DNA of 64,000 nt from NCBI RefSeq assembly GCF_029543125.1, contig NZ_JARQWW010000002.1, positions 372,001 through 436,000 of the forward strand, given 5' to 3'. The translations under genes and the position numbers were made by a program. Source of the stretch: Caulobacter segnis. GTDB taxonomy: Bacteria > Pseudomonadota > Alphaproteobacteria > Caulobacterales > Caulobacteraceae. Below, in pieces: positions 1 to 9,542 of this stretch (position 1 is its first letter; each line of letters begins with the position of its first letter). The notes beneath the pieces are model-generated. The model was not told the DNA's origin and did no database searches. It saw nothing but the letters and a program-made list of their open reading frames with translations.

Positions 1-1741
1 CGCCCCGGATGGTGGCGGCGCCGGCGTTGGTGAACAGGGCGGTGAAGGCGCCGCTGGAGTCCGCGGTGAAGCTGGAGAGCTGCAGGTCTTTGTAGTCGTT
101 CCAGAAAACCGCGAAGTTGGCGGTCAGACGGCGGTCCAGCAGGGTCGACTTCAGACCCGCCTCGTAGGCCCACAGGGTCTCCGGATCATAGGGACGGGCG
201 CCGGCGGCGTCGTTGGCGCGGCCGTCGAAGCCGCCGCTCTTGAAGCCACGGCTGACGCTGGCATAGGCCAGCACGTCGTCGCTGATCTTGTAGTCCAGGC
301 CGAAGCGCGGGGTGAACGAGCTCCACTCGTCAGAGGTGTCGATGAAGGTGGCGAAAGGCCCCTGATCGTACGGCACCGGGAGGGTCGTGACCGTCGGGGC
401 GAAGAACTTCTGGGTGCGGAAGAAGTCCTTCTTCTCGTGGGTGTAGCGCAGGCCGGCGGTGACCGAGAGATGGTCGGTCAGGCTGTAGGTCCCCTGGCCG
501 TAGGCGGCCCAGCTTTCGTTGTGCTGGTCGTTCTGCGAGCCGGTCACCAGGCTGATGGCCGGGCCGAGCAGGCCGCTGAAGGTGTCGTCATGCTCCTTGA
601 ACCAGAACAGGCCGCCGACGGCGGTGAAGCGATCGCCGGTGTAGTTGAGCTGGAGCTCCTGGCTGATCTGGTCCTGATCCTCCCGCACATAAACGCCGAA
701 GATCGCCTGGGTGGTGGCGTCCAGGTCCAGGTTGGAGTCGTAGGACATCTTCCGATAGGCGGTGATCGACTTCAGGCCGACCGCGTCCGACAGCTTCCAG
801 TCGGCCACCAGCGACACCCCGGCGGTCGACAGATCGGCCAGGGTGTTGAAGCTGGCGTTGACGTCGAAGGGATTGTTCAAGGTCGGCGGCGCGCCGAACA
901 CGGCGGTGGCGCGGGCCGGGGTGCGCGAGCGGTCAGGCCGGTCGCGCGATCCGTCGATGTTCAGGCGCAGGCTGAAGTCCTCGCTGGCCCGGTATTCGAA
1001 GGCCAGGCGGCCGGCCAGCAGGTTCTTGTCCCCGTCGGTCCGGCCGTCGAGGGCGTTCAGGCTGTAGCCGTCACGGGCGGAATAGACGAAGGCCGCCTTG
1101 GCCAGCAGCTTGTCCTGGACCAGGGCGCCGCCCACAGAGCCCTTCAGCTCCACGCGCTCGTAGTCGCCGACCGTGGCCTCCAGCGCGCCGGCGAAGTCGT
1201 TGGTCAGCGGCTTGGAGACGAACTTCACCGCCCCGCCGATGGTGTTGCGGCCATAGAGGGTGCCCTGCGGGCCCCGCAGCATCTCGATCCGGTCCACGTC
1301 ATAGACGTCGAGGAAGGCGCCCTGGGCCCGGCCCAGATAGACGTCGTCCACATAGACGCCGACGCCCGGGTCGGCGAAGGCGAGGCTGTCGATCTGGCCG
1401 ACGCCGCGCACATAGACCACGGCGTTCGAGGCGTCGCCCTCGTGGATGGTCAGGTTGGGCGCCGAGCCCTGCAGGTCGCCGACATTGGTCGCCTGCATGT
1501 TGCGCAGCGCGGTCGAGGAGAAGGCGGTGACGGCGGCCGGCACGTCCTGCAGGCGCTCGTCGCGGCGGCGGGCGGTGACGACGATCTCGTCCAGGGCCGC
1601 GGCCGCGGTCTCGTCTGAAGCCGTCTGGGCCCGAACCGGGCCGGCGAAGGCGACGGCGAGGGCGGCGAGCGAAGCTCCCGCCATCAGCAGGCCGCCGACG
1701 CGGCGAAGGCGGGCGCGGCGCGCGCTCGATTGAATGGTCAT
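1..1741 (-). CDS. TonB-dependent outer-membrane receptor, C-terminus outside window
   Basis: Reading from 1741 towards position 1 there is no stop before the window edge, so about 580 N-terminal codons are present and the barrel end is missing. The first ~38 residues form a signal peptide ending AGPVRAQ. It is followed by a TonB-box/plug start (ALDEIVVTARRRDERLQDV) and the conserved plug features VYVRGVGQ, GVYVDDVYLGR, and IEMLRGPQGTLYGRNTIGG. Such receptors import siderophores, glycans or other bulky ligands across the outer membrane using TonB energy. The plug style is the large Caulobacterales/Sphingomonadales class. Neither the substrate nor partner genes can be read from this edge. The start ATG at 1741 fits the signal peptide well. 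Confidence 0.95.
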   Translation of the reverse strand, partial: MTIQSSARRARLRRVGGLLMAGASLAALAVAFAGPVRAQTASDETAAAALDEIVVTARRRDERLQDVPAAVTAFSSTALRNMQATNVGDLQGSAPNLTIHEGDASNAVVYVRGVGQIDSLAFADPGVGVYVDDVYLGRAQGAFLDVYDVDRIEMLRGPQGTLYGRNTIGGAVKFVSKPLTNDFAGALEATVGDYERVELKGSVGGALVQDKLLAKAAFVYSARDGYSLNALDGRTDGDKNLLAGRLAFEYRASEDFSLRLNIDGSRDRPDRSRTPARATAVFGAPPTLNNPFDVNASFNTLADLSTAGVSLVADWKLSDAVGLKSITAYRKMSYDSNLDLDATTQAIFGVYVREDQDQISQELQLNYTGDRFTAVGGLFWFKEHDDTFSGLLGPAISLVTGSQNDQHNESWAAYGQGTYSLTDHLSVTAGLRYTHEKKDFFRTQKFFAPTVTTLPVPYDQGPFATFIDTSDEWSSFTPRFGLDYKISDDVLAYASVSRGFKSGGFDGRANDAAGARPYDPETLWAYEAGLKSTLLDRRLTANFAVFWNDYKDLQLSSFTADSSGAFTALFTNAGAATIRG

Positions 1742-1857
1742 GTGTCCCCCCCAAGGGCGTGCGCCGATCAATGCGGCGTCTATCCGGTCAGGGTGATCGG
1801 TTCGGGGGCCGACGACTATCGTAGAGTTTAGCGGGGATTTGCCCGTAAAATCTGCGG

Positions 1858-2247
1858 CTAAACCGCGTCGCGGACCATGCGCAGGGTGCGCTCCAGATGG
1901 CCGCGCATCATGGCCTCCAAGCGCGGGGTCGGACGCACGATGGCGGCGCGGCCGTCATCGCCGGCCTTCTCCTTGGACAGGAAGCCGTCGGTGACGGCGC
2001 GCTTGATGCGCTCCTCGCGCGTGCGGCTGGAGCCGCTCTTCATGAACTGGCAGGCGGCGCTGACGGTCATGGGCTTGCCGCGCCAGTCGGCGATCATGCA
2101 GCCCACCAGCAGGTACCAGAACTCCTGGGTGAAATAGCCGGGGCGCTTGTCGAAGGTCTCGTCCCAGTCGCGAGCATAGCCCTCCAGGGTCTGGGCCCAG
2201 GCGATCAGCTCTTCGTTGGACAGCGTCTGCGACATACCCGGAATCAT
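1858..2247 (-). CDS. Small winged-helix-like protein of unknown function
   Basis: A 129-residue reading frame. The middle and C-terminal part (SRTREERIKRAVTDGFLSK, then a DGRAAIVRPTPRLE hairpin) looks like a recognition helix followed by a wing, as in MarR-like winged-helix proteins. No effector domain, signal peptide or membrane segment is visible. Two ATGs are possible, 2247 (MIPGMSQ) and 2235 (MSQTLS); neither has a strong ribosome binding site. It stands alone between the TonB receptor and tRNA-Thr. The DNA-binding assignment is inferred from pattern only. Confidence 0.75.
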   Translation of the reverse strand: MIPGMSQTLSNEELIAWAQTLEGYARDWDETFDKRPGYFTQEFWYLLVGCMIADWRGKPMTVSAACQFMKSGSSRTREERIKRAVTDGFLSKEKAGDDGRAAIVRPTPRLEAMMRGHLERTLRMVRDAV

Positions 2248-2468
2248 TCAACGACTCGCCGGCAAAAGGCCAGAGGCCGCGCGAAGGTCGGCGAGCGGCA
2301 GGCCCCTGCGGTCGGATCGCCCGCACGGCCTTCGCCGGGGGCGCGATTATTGGCGAGTGAACAAAGCCTGGCGGTCGTGGCGTGCAGGCCGTCGCCCGGC
2401 CGGCGCCCGCATGACCGACGCGCCAGGTCCCGCGGCGGCGCATCTTCTTTGATTTTCATGGAAGACGG

Positions 2469-2544
2469 TGGTGCCGCTTACAGGACTCGAACCTGTGACC
2501 CCCTCATTACGAATGAGGTGCTCTACCAGCTGAGCTAAAGCGGC
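2469..2544 (-). tRNA. tRNA-Thr (anticodon CGT)
   Basis: On the minus strand a complete 76-nt cloverleaf is present. The acceptor stem GCCGCTT pairs with AAGCGGC and is followed by encoded ACCA. The D arm begins TAGCTCAGCTGGTAGAGCA. The anticodon stem-loop is CTCAT-TCGTAA-TGAG type with anticodon CGT, and the T arm carries GGTTCGAGTCC. It reads ACG threonine codons. No integrase or att-like duplication is seen beside it. Confidence 0.97.
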
Positions 2545-2606
2545 GCCGGGTCCGTGAGGACGCTGGTAATCGGTGCTCCGCCAGATCCGAGGATCCAGGG
2601 AAGCGG

Positions 2607-4157
2607 CTATTTAGCGGCGCGCGGGCCGTTTGCCAAGCGTCGACGCGCACCCGGTGTGCGACGGGCGTTCGGCGGGGGCGGAGGCGGCGTCTCGCCGACA
2701 GGATCAGCGTAGTCCGGCGCCCCCGGATCGTCCGGCACCGGGATCAGACCGGCGCCGCTTTCGGCGGCCTTGAGGAAAGAGGCCTGGTCTCCATGGTCGG
2801 TATAGGACAGCGGCAGTTCCGGCAGGTCGCTGATGGTCCGCTCGCTGCGCTCGAAGCGCGGATGGATCAGCTCGCCCGTCTCGCCATAGGTGGCGACCAG
2901 ACGCGTCCAGTCCTCGCGGGTGTAGGCGAAGGCGTGGCCTTCGGGGTCCAGGTCGGACCAGTCGGCCTCCTGCGGCGCGCCGACGCCGCGCGCGATCCAG
3001 GCGCGGGCCTCGTCGGCGTCGCCATTGGCGTAGGCCACGCGGGACATCAGGCCGGCGAAGCGGGCGGTGGGCGCCTCGGCGTCCAGCAGGCGGGCGGCGG
3101 CGCGGGCGGCCACCGGGTCGCCGGCCAGCAGGGCCTGCTCGATGCGCAAGATGCGGCTCTCGCGGGCCGATGGATTCAGCTGGACCAGGCTCATCAGGCG
3201 CGCGGCGCGGGCCTTGGGCGTCTCGTTGGTCTTCAGATCGCGGTAGGCCAGCCAAAGGGCCGGATGGGGCGAGGCCTTCCAGGCCGACTCCAGCACACTG
3301 GCGGCGCGCGAGGCCTTGCCGTCGGCGGCCAGCAGGCGGGCGGCCATGACCACGCCAGGGGCAAAGTCGGGCTTCAGCTTCACGGCCTGCTGGGCGAATT
3401 CCAGGGCCTGGGCCTGCTGACGCGGATCGGCGGAGGTCTCCATGCGGGCGGCCGAAGCGGCCAGCAGGGCGGCGCGGGTGCGGTCCGCCACCAAGGGCGG
3501 GACGATCTTCCGTTCCTGTGCGCCCTGGACCAGATCCAGGGCGGCCGCCCAGTCGCCAGCCTCCAGCCGGTGCTCCAGCAGGGCGCGCCAAGCCCAGCGG
3601 GCGGTGCGGGCCAAGCCGTAGGCGGCCTGGGCGTGGCGCAGGGCGCCGGTCTCGTCGCCCTCGGCCTGGGCCGCATGCATCAGGCCCTTGAGGCCCGCGA
3701 GGCGCATGTCGGGGAAGCCGAGCATGGCGGTGTAGGCGGCCTTGGCGGCGGCGGTGTCGCCGGCGGCCTCGGCCGCCTGGGCGGCGAGCACGCGGGTCAG
3801 GACCGGCGCGTCCTCGGCCAGATCGACAGCCTTGCGCGCCAGACGGCGCGCTTCGGAGCCGTCGCCGGCGGCGACGGCGAGGTAGCCGCGCGCCAGAACC
3901 TCCATACCCTGTTTGCGGCGGCTTTCGGCGCGGGCGCGGGCGGCGCGCTTGGGCGCCTCGATCAGCCAGAGGACCAGCTTCCAGCCCATGGTCGCAGCCA
4001 GGGCGGAGAAGAGCGTGATGAGGGCGGCGGCCGCGGCCGTGGTGTCCACGCGCCAGCCCAGCCAGGTCAGGCTGGCGTGGCCCGGTTCGCCGGTCAGGGC
4101 CATGGCGGTCACCGCCACGGCGGCGACCAGGAACAGGACGAGCGCGGTGCGGATCAT
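2607..4157 (-). CDS. hemY: HemY-family tetratricopeptide membrane protein
   Basis: 516 residues. The N-terminus has two hydrophobic segments (about residues 4-24 and 38-62), then helical TPR-like repeats rich in Ala/Leu/Arg fill the cytoplasmic or periplasmic part. The C-terminus is proline-rich and low-complexity. This is the HemY_N/TPR protein found downstream of hemCD-mitofilin in Proteobacteria; its role with haem enzymes is not settled, and it is not the Bacillus protoporphyrinogen oxidase of the same name. The start is placed at 4157 because its ATG overlaps the stop of the upstream gene (ATGA), indicating translational coupling. Longer in-frame upstream sequence lies inside the mitofilin gene and is not hydrophobic. 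Confidence 0.9.
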   Translation of the reverse strand: MIRTALVLFLVAAVAVTAMALTGEPGHASLTWLGWRVDTTAAAAALITLFSALAATMGWKLVLWLIEAPKRAARARAESRRKQGMEVLARGYLAVAAGDGSEARRLARKAVDLAEDAPVLTRVLAAQAAEAAGDTAAAKAAYTAMLGFPDMRLAGLKGLMHAAQAEGDETGALRHAQAAYGLARTARWAWRALLEHRLEAGDWAAALDLVQGAQERKIVPPLVADRTRAALLAASAARMETSADPRQQAQALEFAQQAVKLKPDFAPGVVMAARLLAADGKASRAASVLESAWKASPHPALWLAYRDLKTNETPKARAARLMSLVQLNPSARESRILRIEQALLAGDPVAARAAARLLDAEAPTARFAGLMSRVAYANGDADEARAWIARGVGAPQEADWSDLDPEGHAFAYTREDWTRLVATYGETGELIHPRFERSERTISDLPELPLSYTDHGDQASFLKAAESGAGLIPVPDDPGAPDYADPVGETPPPPPPNARRTPGARRRLANGPRAAK

Positions 4158-5023
4158 CTCGCCGCCCTGCGTGTCTGGGCGAGATCGGCCAGGGCCTCGC
4201 CGCGGATGACGGCGATGCGGCGGTCCACCTCGGCGCGGCGCTCGGCGCGCAGACGCCAGTCGGTCAGGGTCGTGCGCACGCGCTCGGGCAGGCGGTCGAC
4301 CACCTGCAGCGCGCCCTCCACATCCCCCTCGTCCATCAGCCGCTGGGCGCGGGCGAGCATGGCGTCCGGGCTCGTGCCCGTGGTGGAGCCCACGTAGCGG
4401 ACGGTGACGATGGCGGCCAGGGCGTGGGAGGCGCGGGCCCACAGGCCGGCCCCTTCGCCCGGATCGCGGGCGGCGACCGAGGCGCGCGACGCGGCGTCGT
4501 CCAGTTCCTCGGTCAAGGCGGCGCGAGTGGGCGCGCCCGTCTCGGCCAGGCGGCGCAGACCGCGCACATCGACGGAGATCGGCAGGACAGCCTCGACCTG
4601 GGACAGCTCGCGATCGAAGGGACGGGAGCTTTGGGCGGCCTCGGACAGGGCGGCCACGGCGAGCGCCGCTCCGGCGGCTTCGGTCAGACGGGCCTGGCCG
4701 GCCTCCAGATCGGCGATGCGGCCCTCCAGGGCGGGATCGGTCGTGATCGGAGCGGCGGGCCGGGACGCCGGCTCAAGCTCAGCGGTCGGGTGACGGCTGG
4801 CCGATTCGGGCGCCGCGGGCGCTTCAGCCGGCGCGGCTGATTCGTTTAGCACGCCAGGCCCGGTCAGCTTCGGTCCGAACTTGGCCAGGCCGTAACCGCC
4901 GGCGATGCACAGGACGCCAAAGGCGATGGCCACCCAGAAACCCGGCCCCATAAGGCGCGGACGCGCATAGATCGTCGGATCCTTGGGCGGGGTGATCTCG
5001 GTCGGGTCGGGCGCAAGCGTCAT
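4154..5023 (-). CDS. Mitofilin-family inner-membrane protein
   Basis: 289 residues. A short Pro-rich cytoplasmic N-terminus precedes one transmembrane helix (about residues 28-48, GFWVAIAFGVLCIAGGYGLA). A Pro/Ala-rich linker and a long helical, coiled-coil-like domain follow (ADLEAGQARLTEAAG onward). This matches alphaproteobacterial homologues of mitofilin/Mic60 (COG4223), which are encoded between hemD and hemY and are thought to contact outer-membrane or membrane-shaping partners. It sits 32 bp downstream of hemD and overlaps hemY by 4 bp, so it is part of the same haem operon. The function here is inferred from family and position. Confidence 0.88.
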   Translation of the reverse strand: MTLAPDPTEITPPKDPTIYARPRLMGPGFWVAIAFGVLCIAGGYGLAKFGPKLTGPGVLNESAAPAEAPAAPESASRHPTAELEPASRPAAPITTDPALEGRIADLEAGQARLTEAAGAALAVAALSEAAQSSRPFDRELSQVEAVLPISVDVRGLRRLAETGAPTRAALTEELDDAASRASVAARDPGEGAGLWARASHALAAIVTVRYVGSTTGTSPDAMLARAQRLMDEGDVEGALQVVDRLPERVRTTLTDWRLRAERRAEVDRRIAVIRGEALADLAQTRRAAR

Positions 5024-5055
5024 GACAGGCCGCGAAGTTTCAAGAGGCGACCAGC

Positions 5056-5769
5056 CTAGTCCGGTTGCCTGTCTATAAGATTAAGCAGGGCGGTCTCGAT
5101 GGGGAACGGGGCAAAAGCCACGCCGCCCAGTTTCCCTTTGGCCTGTGGCGCCTTCAACGGCGCCGCGGCGGCGCGCGAGATGCACAGGGCGCGCAGACGC
5201 GGCGCGGGCTGGCGGCCCAGGATCGGCGCCAGGGCCTTGGCCGCCCGGGGCGAGTGGACGAGCACGAGGTCGATGTCGCCGAGAGCGTCGAGAAGCGTCT
5301 TGCCGGGCTTCTCCACCACCGTCTCGTAAACCGCCACAGCCAGCGCGGAGACACCCGCTGCGCCCAGGGCTCCGACCAGATCACCGGCCGGCTGGGCGGC
5401 GGCGGCGTGCAGGACGATCCCCCCGATCTCCCGCCCCCGCGCGGCGATGGCGGCGGCCAGGGCGTCGACGTCTCCGTCAGCCGACAACACGCCGGTGAAG
5501 CCGGCGGCCTTGGCGGCCTCGGCCGTGGCGGCGCCGACGGCGAAGGCGCGCAGTCCGCGCTCCGGCGAAAGCTTGGCGAAGGCGCGGACGCCGTTGGCGC
5601 TGCTGAAGGCCAGGGCTCCGACGCCGTCCAGATCGATAATGGGTGAGAGGTCGCGCACCGACAGCAGCGGCGCGATAACGGGCTCATGACCCAGATCCCG
5701 GAGGCGTGCGGCGGTGGCGTCGGCGCCAGGCTGAGCCCGGGTGATCCAGATGCTGCGCCCCGCGGCCAA
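5056..5769 (-). CDS. hemD: Uroporphyrinogen-III synthase
   Basis: 237 residues, normal for HemD. It closes hydroxymethylbilane to uroporphyrinogen III with inversion of ring D, the branch point to haem and corrins. The start IWITRAQPGADATAARL is the typical first strand-helix of the family. The internal LAFSSANGVRAF and LVHSPRAAKAL motifs are the usual HemD signatures of its two pseudo-symmetric lobes. The start codon lies 2 bp after the hemC stop, showing co-transcription. HemD is poorly conserved in sequence, so the call rests on these motifs and on location. Confidence 0.93.
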   Translation of the reverse strand: MAAGRSIWITRAQPGADATAARLRDLGHEPVIAPLLSVRDLSPIIDLDGVGALAFSSANGVRAFAKLSPERGLRAFAVGAATAEAAKAAGFTGVLSADGDVDALAAAIAARGREIGGIVLHAAAAQPAGDLVGALGAAGVSALAVAVYETVVEKPGKTLLDALGDIDLVLVHSPRAAKALAPILGRQPAPRLRALCISRAAAAPLKAPQAKGKLGGVAFAPFPIETALLNLIDRQPD

Positions 5770-5771
5770 GG

Positions 5772-6734
5772 TCAGACCGTCCAGATCAGGGCGTCGCCGC
5801 CCTCCGCCCGGACCGCGGCGCCGAGCTCCAGGCCCAGCTCCACGGCGGCGCGTTCGCCGCCCTCGGCCGGCAGGACCACCGCGCCTTCGCGGCGGAAACG
5901 GCGGGTTCCGTCGGGCGTCAGCGCCTCGACCACCAGGTCCAGACGCTGGCCGTCGATGCGGGCATAAGCGCCGACGGCGGTGCGGCAGGAGCCTTCCAGC
6001 GCGAACAGGGCGCCGCGTTCGGCGGCCACGGCCAGGGCGGTCTGCGGGCAGCGCAGCGGCGCCAGCCAGGGGGCGTGGAAGTCCTCGGTGCGGGTTTGGA
6101 TGGCCAGGGCGCCCTGCCCCGGCGCCACCGGCGCCTCGAACGGGTCGATCTGGCTGGCGGGCACGTCGCCCAGGCCCATGCGGTTCAGGCCGGACTGGGC
6201 CAGCAGGATGGCGTCGGCCTCGCCGGCCTCCAGCTTGGCAAGGCGGGTGTCGACGTTGCCGCGCAGCATGACGATCTTCAGGTCCGGACGGCGGTTCAGG
6301 CTCTGCGCCTGGCGGCGCAGGCTGGCGGTGCCCAGCACCGCGCCCCGCGGCAGGTCCTCCAGCCGGGGGGCGATCTTGCTGCAGAAGGCGTCGCGGACGT
6401 CCTCGCGCTGCGGCACGGCGGCGATCACGAGACCGGGCGGCAGTTCGGCCGGCACGTCCTTCATGGAGTGGACGGCGCAGTCGATGCGGCCGTCGAGGAG
6501 GGCTTCCTCGATCTCCTTGGTGAACAAGGCCTTGCCGCCTATCTCCAGCAGGCGGCGGTCCTGCACGCGGTCGCCTGTGGTGGTGATGACCGTGATCGGG
6601 GCCACCTCGTCGGCGGCTTCGGGCGGCGCGCCCAGGGCGGCGGCGATGCGAAGCTGCATCGTGCGGGTCTGGGCGAGCGAAAGCTTGGAGCCACGGGCGC
6701 CGATGCGGACGACGGAAGGCTGTTGCCGGACCAT
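5772..6734 (-). CDS. hemC: Hydroxymethylbilane synthase (porphobilinogen deaminase)
   Basis: 320 residues. It polymerises four porphobilinogens into hydroxymethylbilane in tetrapyrrole synthesis. Visible family motifs are RIGARGSKLSLAQT at the N-terminus, the catalytic HSMKDVP segment, the GTASLRRQAQ and RGNVDTRLAKLE substrate-binding stretches, and EGSCRTAVGAYA. In the last, Cys250 carries the dipyrromethane cofactor. It is first in the minus-strand operon hemC-hemD-mitofilin-hemY and divergent from tsaD across an 82-bp intergenic region. Nothing is unusual. Confidence 0.98.
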   Translation of the reverse strand: MVRQQPSVVRIGARGSKLSLAQTRTMQLRIAAALGAPPEAADEVAPITVITTTGDRVQDRRLLEIGGKALFTKEIEEALLDGRIDCAVHSMKDVPAELPPGLVIAAVPQREDVRDAFCSKIAPRLEDLPRGAVLGTASLRRQAQSLNRRPDLKIVMLRGNVDTRLAKLEAGEADAILLAQSGLNRMGLGDVPASQIDPFEAPVAPGQGALAIQTRTEDFHAPWLAPLRCPQTALAVAAERGALFALEGSCRTAVGAYARIDGQRLDLVVEALTPDGTRRFRREGAVVLPAEGGERAAVELGLELGAAVRAEGGDALIWTV

Positions 6735-6816
6735 GCGGACGAAGCTACCTCGAAACGCCTATATGAAGGCGACCTAAGACGCCGCTGCTACAGGAGCGCC
6801 GGTTCCCCGGCAACCG

Positions 6817-7908
6817 ATGACCGCCAGCCTCACCATTCTAGGCCTGGAGACTTCGTGCGACGAGACCGCCGCCGCGGTCGTGCGCCGCGACGCCGACGGG
6901 CGCGTGGAGGTGCTGTCGTCGATCATCGGCACCCAGTTCGAAAAACACGCCCCGTTCGGCGGCGTGGTGCCCGAGATCGCCGCTCGCGCCCATGTGGAGA
7001 GCATCGACGCCATCGCCGCGGAGGCCATGCGCGCCTCGGGCCTGTCGTTCGAGGACCTGGACGGCGTGGCCGCCACGGCCGGCCCCGGCCTGGTGGGCGG
7101 GGTGATGGTGGGCCTGGCCTTCGGCAAGGCGGTCGCCCTGGCCCGCGGCCTGCCCCTGTCCGCCGTGAACCATCTGGAGGGGCATGCTGTGTCCGCCCGG
7201 CTGGGGGCCGAGATCGCCTATCCCTTCCTGTTGCTGCTGGTCAGCGGCGGGCATTGTCAACTTCTCGAAGTGGCCGGGGTCGGGGCCTGCACACGTCTGG
7301 GCACCACCATCGACGACGCGGCGGGCGAGGCCTTCGACAAGATCGCCAAGAGCATGGGCCTGCCCTATCCCGGCGGGCCGGCGCTCGAGAGATTGGCCGC
7401 CTCCGGCGACGCCAGCCGCTACACCCTGCCCCGCGCACTGCTGGGGCGGGCGGGTTTCGATTTTTCGTTTTCGGGCCTGAAGACAGCCGCCGCAAGGCTG
7501 GCCGAGACGGTGACGACCGAGCAGGAGCGCGCCGATCTGGCCGCCGCCGTCCAGACCGCCATCGCCCGACAGCTGTCGGAACGCACCGACCGGGCCATGG
7601 CGGACTACAAGGAGCGCCATGCGGGCGAGGCCCCGCGTTTCGTGGTCGCCGGCGGGGTGGCCGCCAACGGAGCCGTGCGTGCGGCGCTGAAGGGGGCGGC
7701 GGACAAGCACGGCTTTTCATTCGACGCCCCGCCCCTGGCCTATTGCACCGACAACGCCGCGATGATCGCCCTGGCCGGCGCCGAAAGGCTGGCCCTGGGC
7801 GTTGAGGACGGCATGGACGCTCCGGCCCGTCCGCGCTGGCCGCTGGACGCGGCGGCGGCGGCGGCCAACCCAACCCACGTCTTCGGAAGAAAAGGCGCCA
7901 AAGCATGA
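6817..7908 (+). CDS. tsaD: tRNA threonylcarbamoyladenosine synthase subunit TsaD
   Basis: 363 residues. TsaD transfers the threonylcarbamoyl group to A37 of ANN-decoding tRNAs, working with TsaB/TsaE. The ASKHA-fold signatures are present: [15 protein letters not shown] at the N-terminus, the metal-binding [18 protein letters not shown], the [10 protein letters not shown] loop and [11 protein letters not shown]. The start at 6817 gives the standard N-terminus. The divergent hemC arrangement and the 4-bp ATGA overlap with gpsA are the usual Caulobacterales layout. Confidence 0.98.
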   Translation: MTASLTILGLETSCDETAAAVVRRDADGRVEVLSSIIGTQFEKHAPFGGVVPEIAARAHVESIDAIAAEAMRASGLSFEDLDGVAATAGPGLVGGVMVGLAFGKAVALARGLPLSAVNHLEGHAVSARLGAEIAYPFLLLLVSGGHCQLLEVAGVGACTRLGTTIDDAAGEAFDKIAKSMGLPYPGGPALERLAASGDASRYTLPRALLGRAGFDFSFSGLKTAAARLAETVTTEQERADLAAAVQTAIARQLSERTDRAMADYKERHAGEAPRFVVAGGVAANGAVRAALKGAADKHGFSFDAPPLAYCTDNAAMIALAGAERLALGVEDGMDAPARPRWPLDAAAAAANPTHVFGRKGAKA

Positions 7909-8897
7909 GAAAAGCCGGAGTCATCGGTGGCGGCGCCTGGGGCACGGCCCTGGCCCAGGTCTGCGCCCGCGCGGGCCTGGACGTGGTGCTGCAGGCCCGC
8001 GAGACCGAGGTGGTCGCGGGGATCAACGCCACGCACGAGAACGCCCTGTTCCTGCCGGGCGTGAAGCTGGACGAGGCGGTCCGCGCCACCCGCGACTTCG
8101 CCGATCTTTCCGACTGCGACCTGATCCTGGCCGTGCCGCCGGCCCAGCACATGCGCGCCACCCTGGTCGCCTTCGCCCCGCACGCCCGTGAAGGCCTGCC
8201 CGTGCTTCTGTGCTCCAAGGGCGTTGAGCAGGGCTCGCTGAAGCTGATGACCGAGGTGTTGGGCGAGACGGTCCCGCAGGCGGTGGCCGCCGTGCTGTCC
8301 GGCCCCAGCTTCGCCGGCGAGGTGTCGCGCGGCCTGCCCACGGCCGTGACCCTGGCCTGCCCGGACGACGCCCTGGGCCGCGCCCTGGCCGAGGCCATCG
8401 CCACCCCGACCTTCCGCCCTTACCTCGCTGACGACATGATCGGGGCCGAGGCCGGCGGGGCGGTGAAGAACGTCCTGGCCATCGCCTGCGGCATCGTCGA
8501 GGGTCGGGGCCTGGGACGCAGCGCCCACGCCGCCGTCATCACCCGCGGCTTCGCCGAACTGACCCGTCTGGCCGTGGCCCTGGGCGGCGAGGCGACCACG
8601 GTGGCCGGCCTCTGCGGTCTTGGCGATCTGGTTCTGACCTGCTCCAGCCCGCAATCGCGCAACATGAGCGTCGGCCTGGCCCTGGGCGGCGGCAAGACGC
8701 TGCAGGAGGCCCTGGCCGGCAAACTGTCGGTGGCCGAAGGCGTCGCCTCCGCCCCCGCCGTCACCGCCCTGGCCGCCAGGCTGGGCGTCGAGACCCCCAT
8801 CTGCGCCGCCGTCGATGCGATCCTGTCGGGTCGGGTCGATGTGGACGCCGCCATCGAGGGGCTGCTGTCGCGGCCCCTGAAGTCAGAGGAGGACTGA
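7905..8897 (+). CDS. gpsA: NAD(P)-dependent glycerol-3-phosphate dehydrogenase
   Basis: 330 residues. It reduces dihydroxyacetone phosphate to sn-glycerol 3-phosphate for phospholipid synthesis. The dinucleotide-binding loop [12 protein letters not shown] is near the N-terminus. [17 protein letters not shown], the catalytic-domain [14 protein letters not shown] and [11 protein letters not shown] are all standard GpsA motifs. Its start ATG overlaps the tsaD stop (ATGA), implying coupled translation. The YciI-like gene follows after 4 bp, so tsaD-gpsA-yciI is one transcription unit. Confidence 0.98.
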   Translation: MRKAGVIGGGAWGTALAQVCARAGLDVVLQARETEVVAGINATHENALFLPGVKLDEAVRATRDFADLSDCDLILAVPPAQHMRATLVAFAPHAREGLPVLLCSKGVEQGSLKLMTEVLGETVPQAVAAVLSGPSFAGEVSRGLPTAVTLACPDDALGRALAEAIATPTFRPYLADDMIGAEAGGAVKNVLAIACGIVEGRGLGRSAHAAVITRGFAELTRLAVALGGEATTVAGLCGLGDLVLTCSSPQSRNMSVGLALGGGKTLQEALAGKLSVAEGVASAPAVTALAARLGVETPICAAVDAILSGRVDVDAAIEGLLSRPLKSEED

Positions 8898-8901
8898 AGC
8901 C

Positions 8902-9192
8902 TTGGCCTATTTCATGCTGCGCGCCACCGACAAGCCGGGCACGGGCGACCTGCGTCAGAGCACTCGTCCGGAGCATCTGGAATATCTGGAAAGCCTGCCG
9001 CAGGTGTTCCGCATCGCCGGCGCCCTGCTTTCCGAAGACGGCCAGACCGTGGTGGGCTCGCTGATGATGATCGAGGCCGAGGATCTGGCCCAGGCCCGCG
9101 CCTATGTGGAGGGTGATCCCTTCGCCAAGGCCGGCATCTTCGCCACCACCGAGATCCTTCCCTGGCGCGTGGCCATCGGGAAGCCGGCCTGA
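8902..9192 (+). CDS. YciI-like domain protein
   Basis: 96 residues with the YCII ferredoxin-like fold pattern: a first strand (MAYFMLRATDKPG), a conserved His in the EHLEYL helix, and an EAEDLAQARAYVEGDPFAKAG segment ending the fold, as in YciI. The start is TTG at 8902; a strong AGAGGAGG lies about 10 bp upstream, and no ATG gives the conserved first strand. The protein's biochemical role is unknown; the conserved His/Asp pair suggests a small catalytic or binding site. It is the third gene of the tsaD operon. Confidence 0.9.
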   Translation: MAYFMLRATDKPGTGDLRQSTRPEHLEYLESLPQVFRIAGALLSEDGQTVVGSLMMIEAEDLAQARAYVEGDPFAKAGIFATTEILPWRVAIGKPA

Positions 9193-9245
9193 TCGAGAAC
9201 TTCGCCCGCCCCGCGCCCGGGACCCGGCTCTGCGCCCTCGACGAG

Positions 9246-9542
9246 GTGGCCGAACCGGGGGCCAAGGGTTTTCGCTTCCGCACCGGCGAGGCGATGTTCG
9301 CCGGCTTCGTGGTCCGGCGGGCGGGGACGCTTGTCGGCTATGTGGATTCCTGCCCGCACGCAGGCTGGCCCCTGGCCATGATGGACCGCTATCTGACGCG
9401 GGACGGAAACGCCCTGCTGTGCGCGGGGCACGGGGCGCTGTTTCGCCCCGAGGACGGTTTTTGCACCGTAGGTCCTTGCGCTGGCGAAAGTCTGACGCCC
9501 TGGCCGGTCGCCGTCGAGGACGGCTGGATCGTCACGACCTGA
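9246..9542 (+). CDS. Rieske [2Fe-2S] ferredoxin-like protein
   Basis: 98 residues from the GTG at 9246. The Rieske cluster ligands are clear: CPHAGWPL (Cys-x-His) and CAGHGALF (Cys-x2-His) about 20 residues later, followed by the usual F-x-P-x-DG-C strand. Small proteins of this type act as electron carriers to oxygenases or as redox sensors; no oxygenase is adjacent. In-frame sequence continues upstream as far as the YciI stop without ATG/GTG/TTG, so a non-standard earlier start cannot be excluded. This is the last core gene before the accessory island. Confidence 0.88.
   Translation: MAEPGAKGFRFRTGEAMFAGFVVRRAGTLVGYVDSCPHAGWPLAMMDRYLTRDGNALLCAGHGALFRPEDGFCTVGPCAGESLTPWPVAVEDGWIVTT

Noticed and set aside
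2469-2544. tRNA-Thr as the island's integration site
   Set aside because: The accessory region begins 7 kb away and no duplicated tRNA end or integrase was found.
2793-4397. Plus-strand open frame opposite hemY and the mitofilin gene
   Set aside because: Same kind of antisense shadow; repetitive Gly/Gln/Leu composition and no ribosome binding site, with convincing minus-strand genes.
2607-4442. Longer HemY reading from 4442
   Set aside because: The extra 95 residues are Arg/Pro/Gly-rich and overlap the mitofilin gene; ATG 4157 overlaps its stop and begins the membrane segment.
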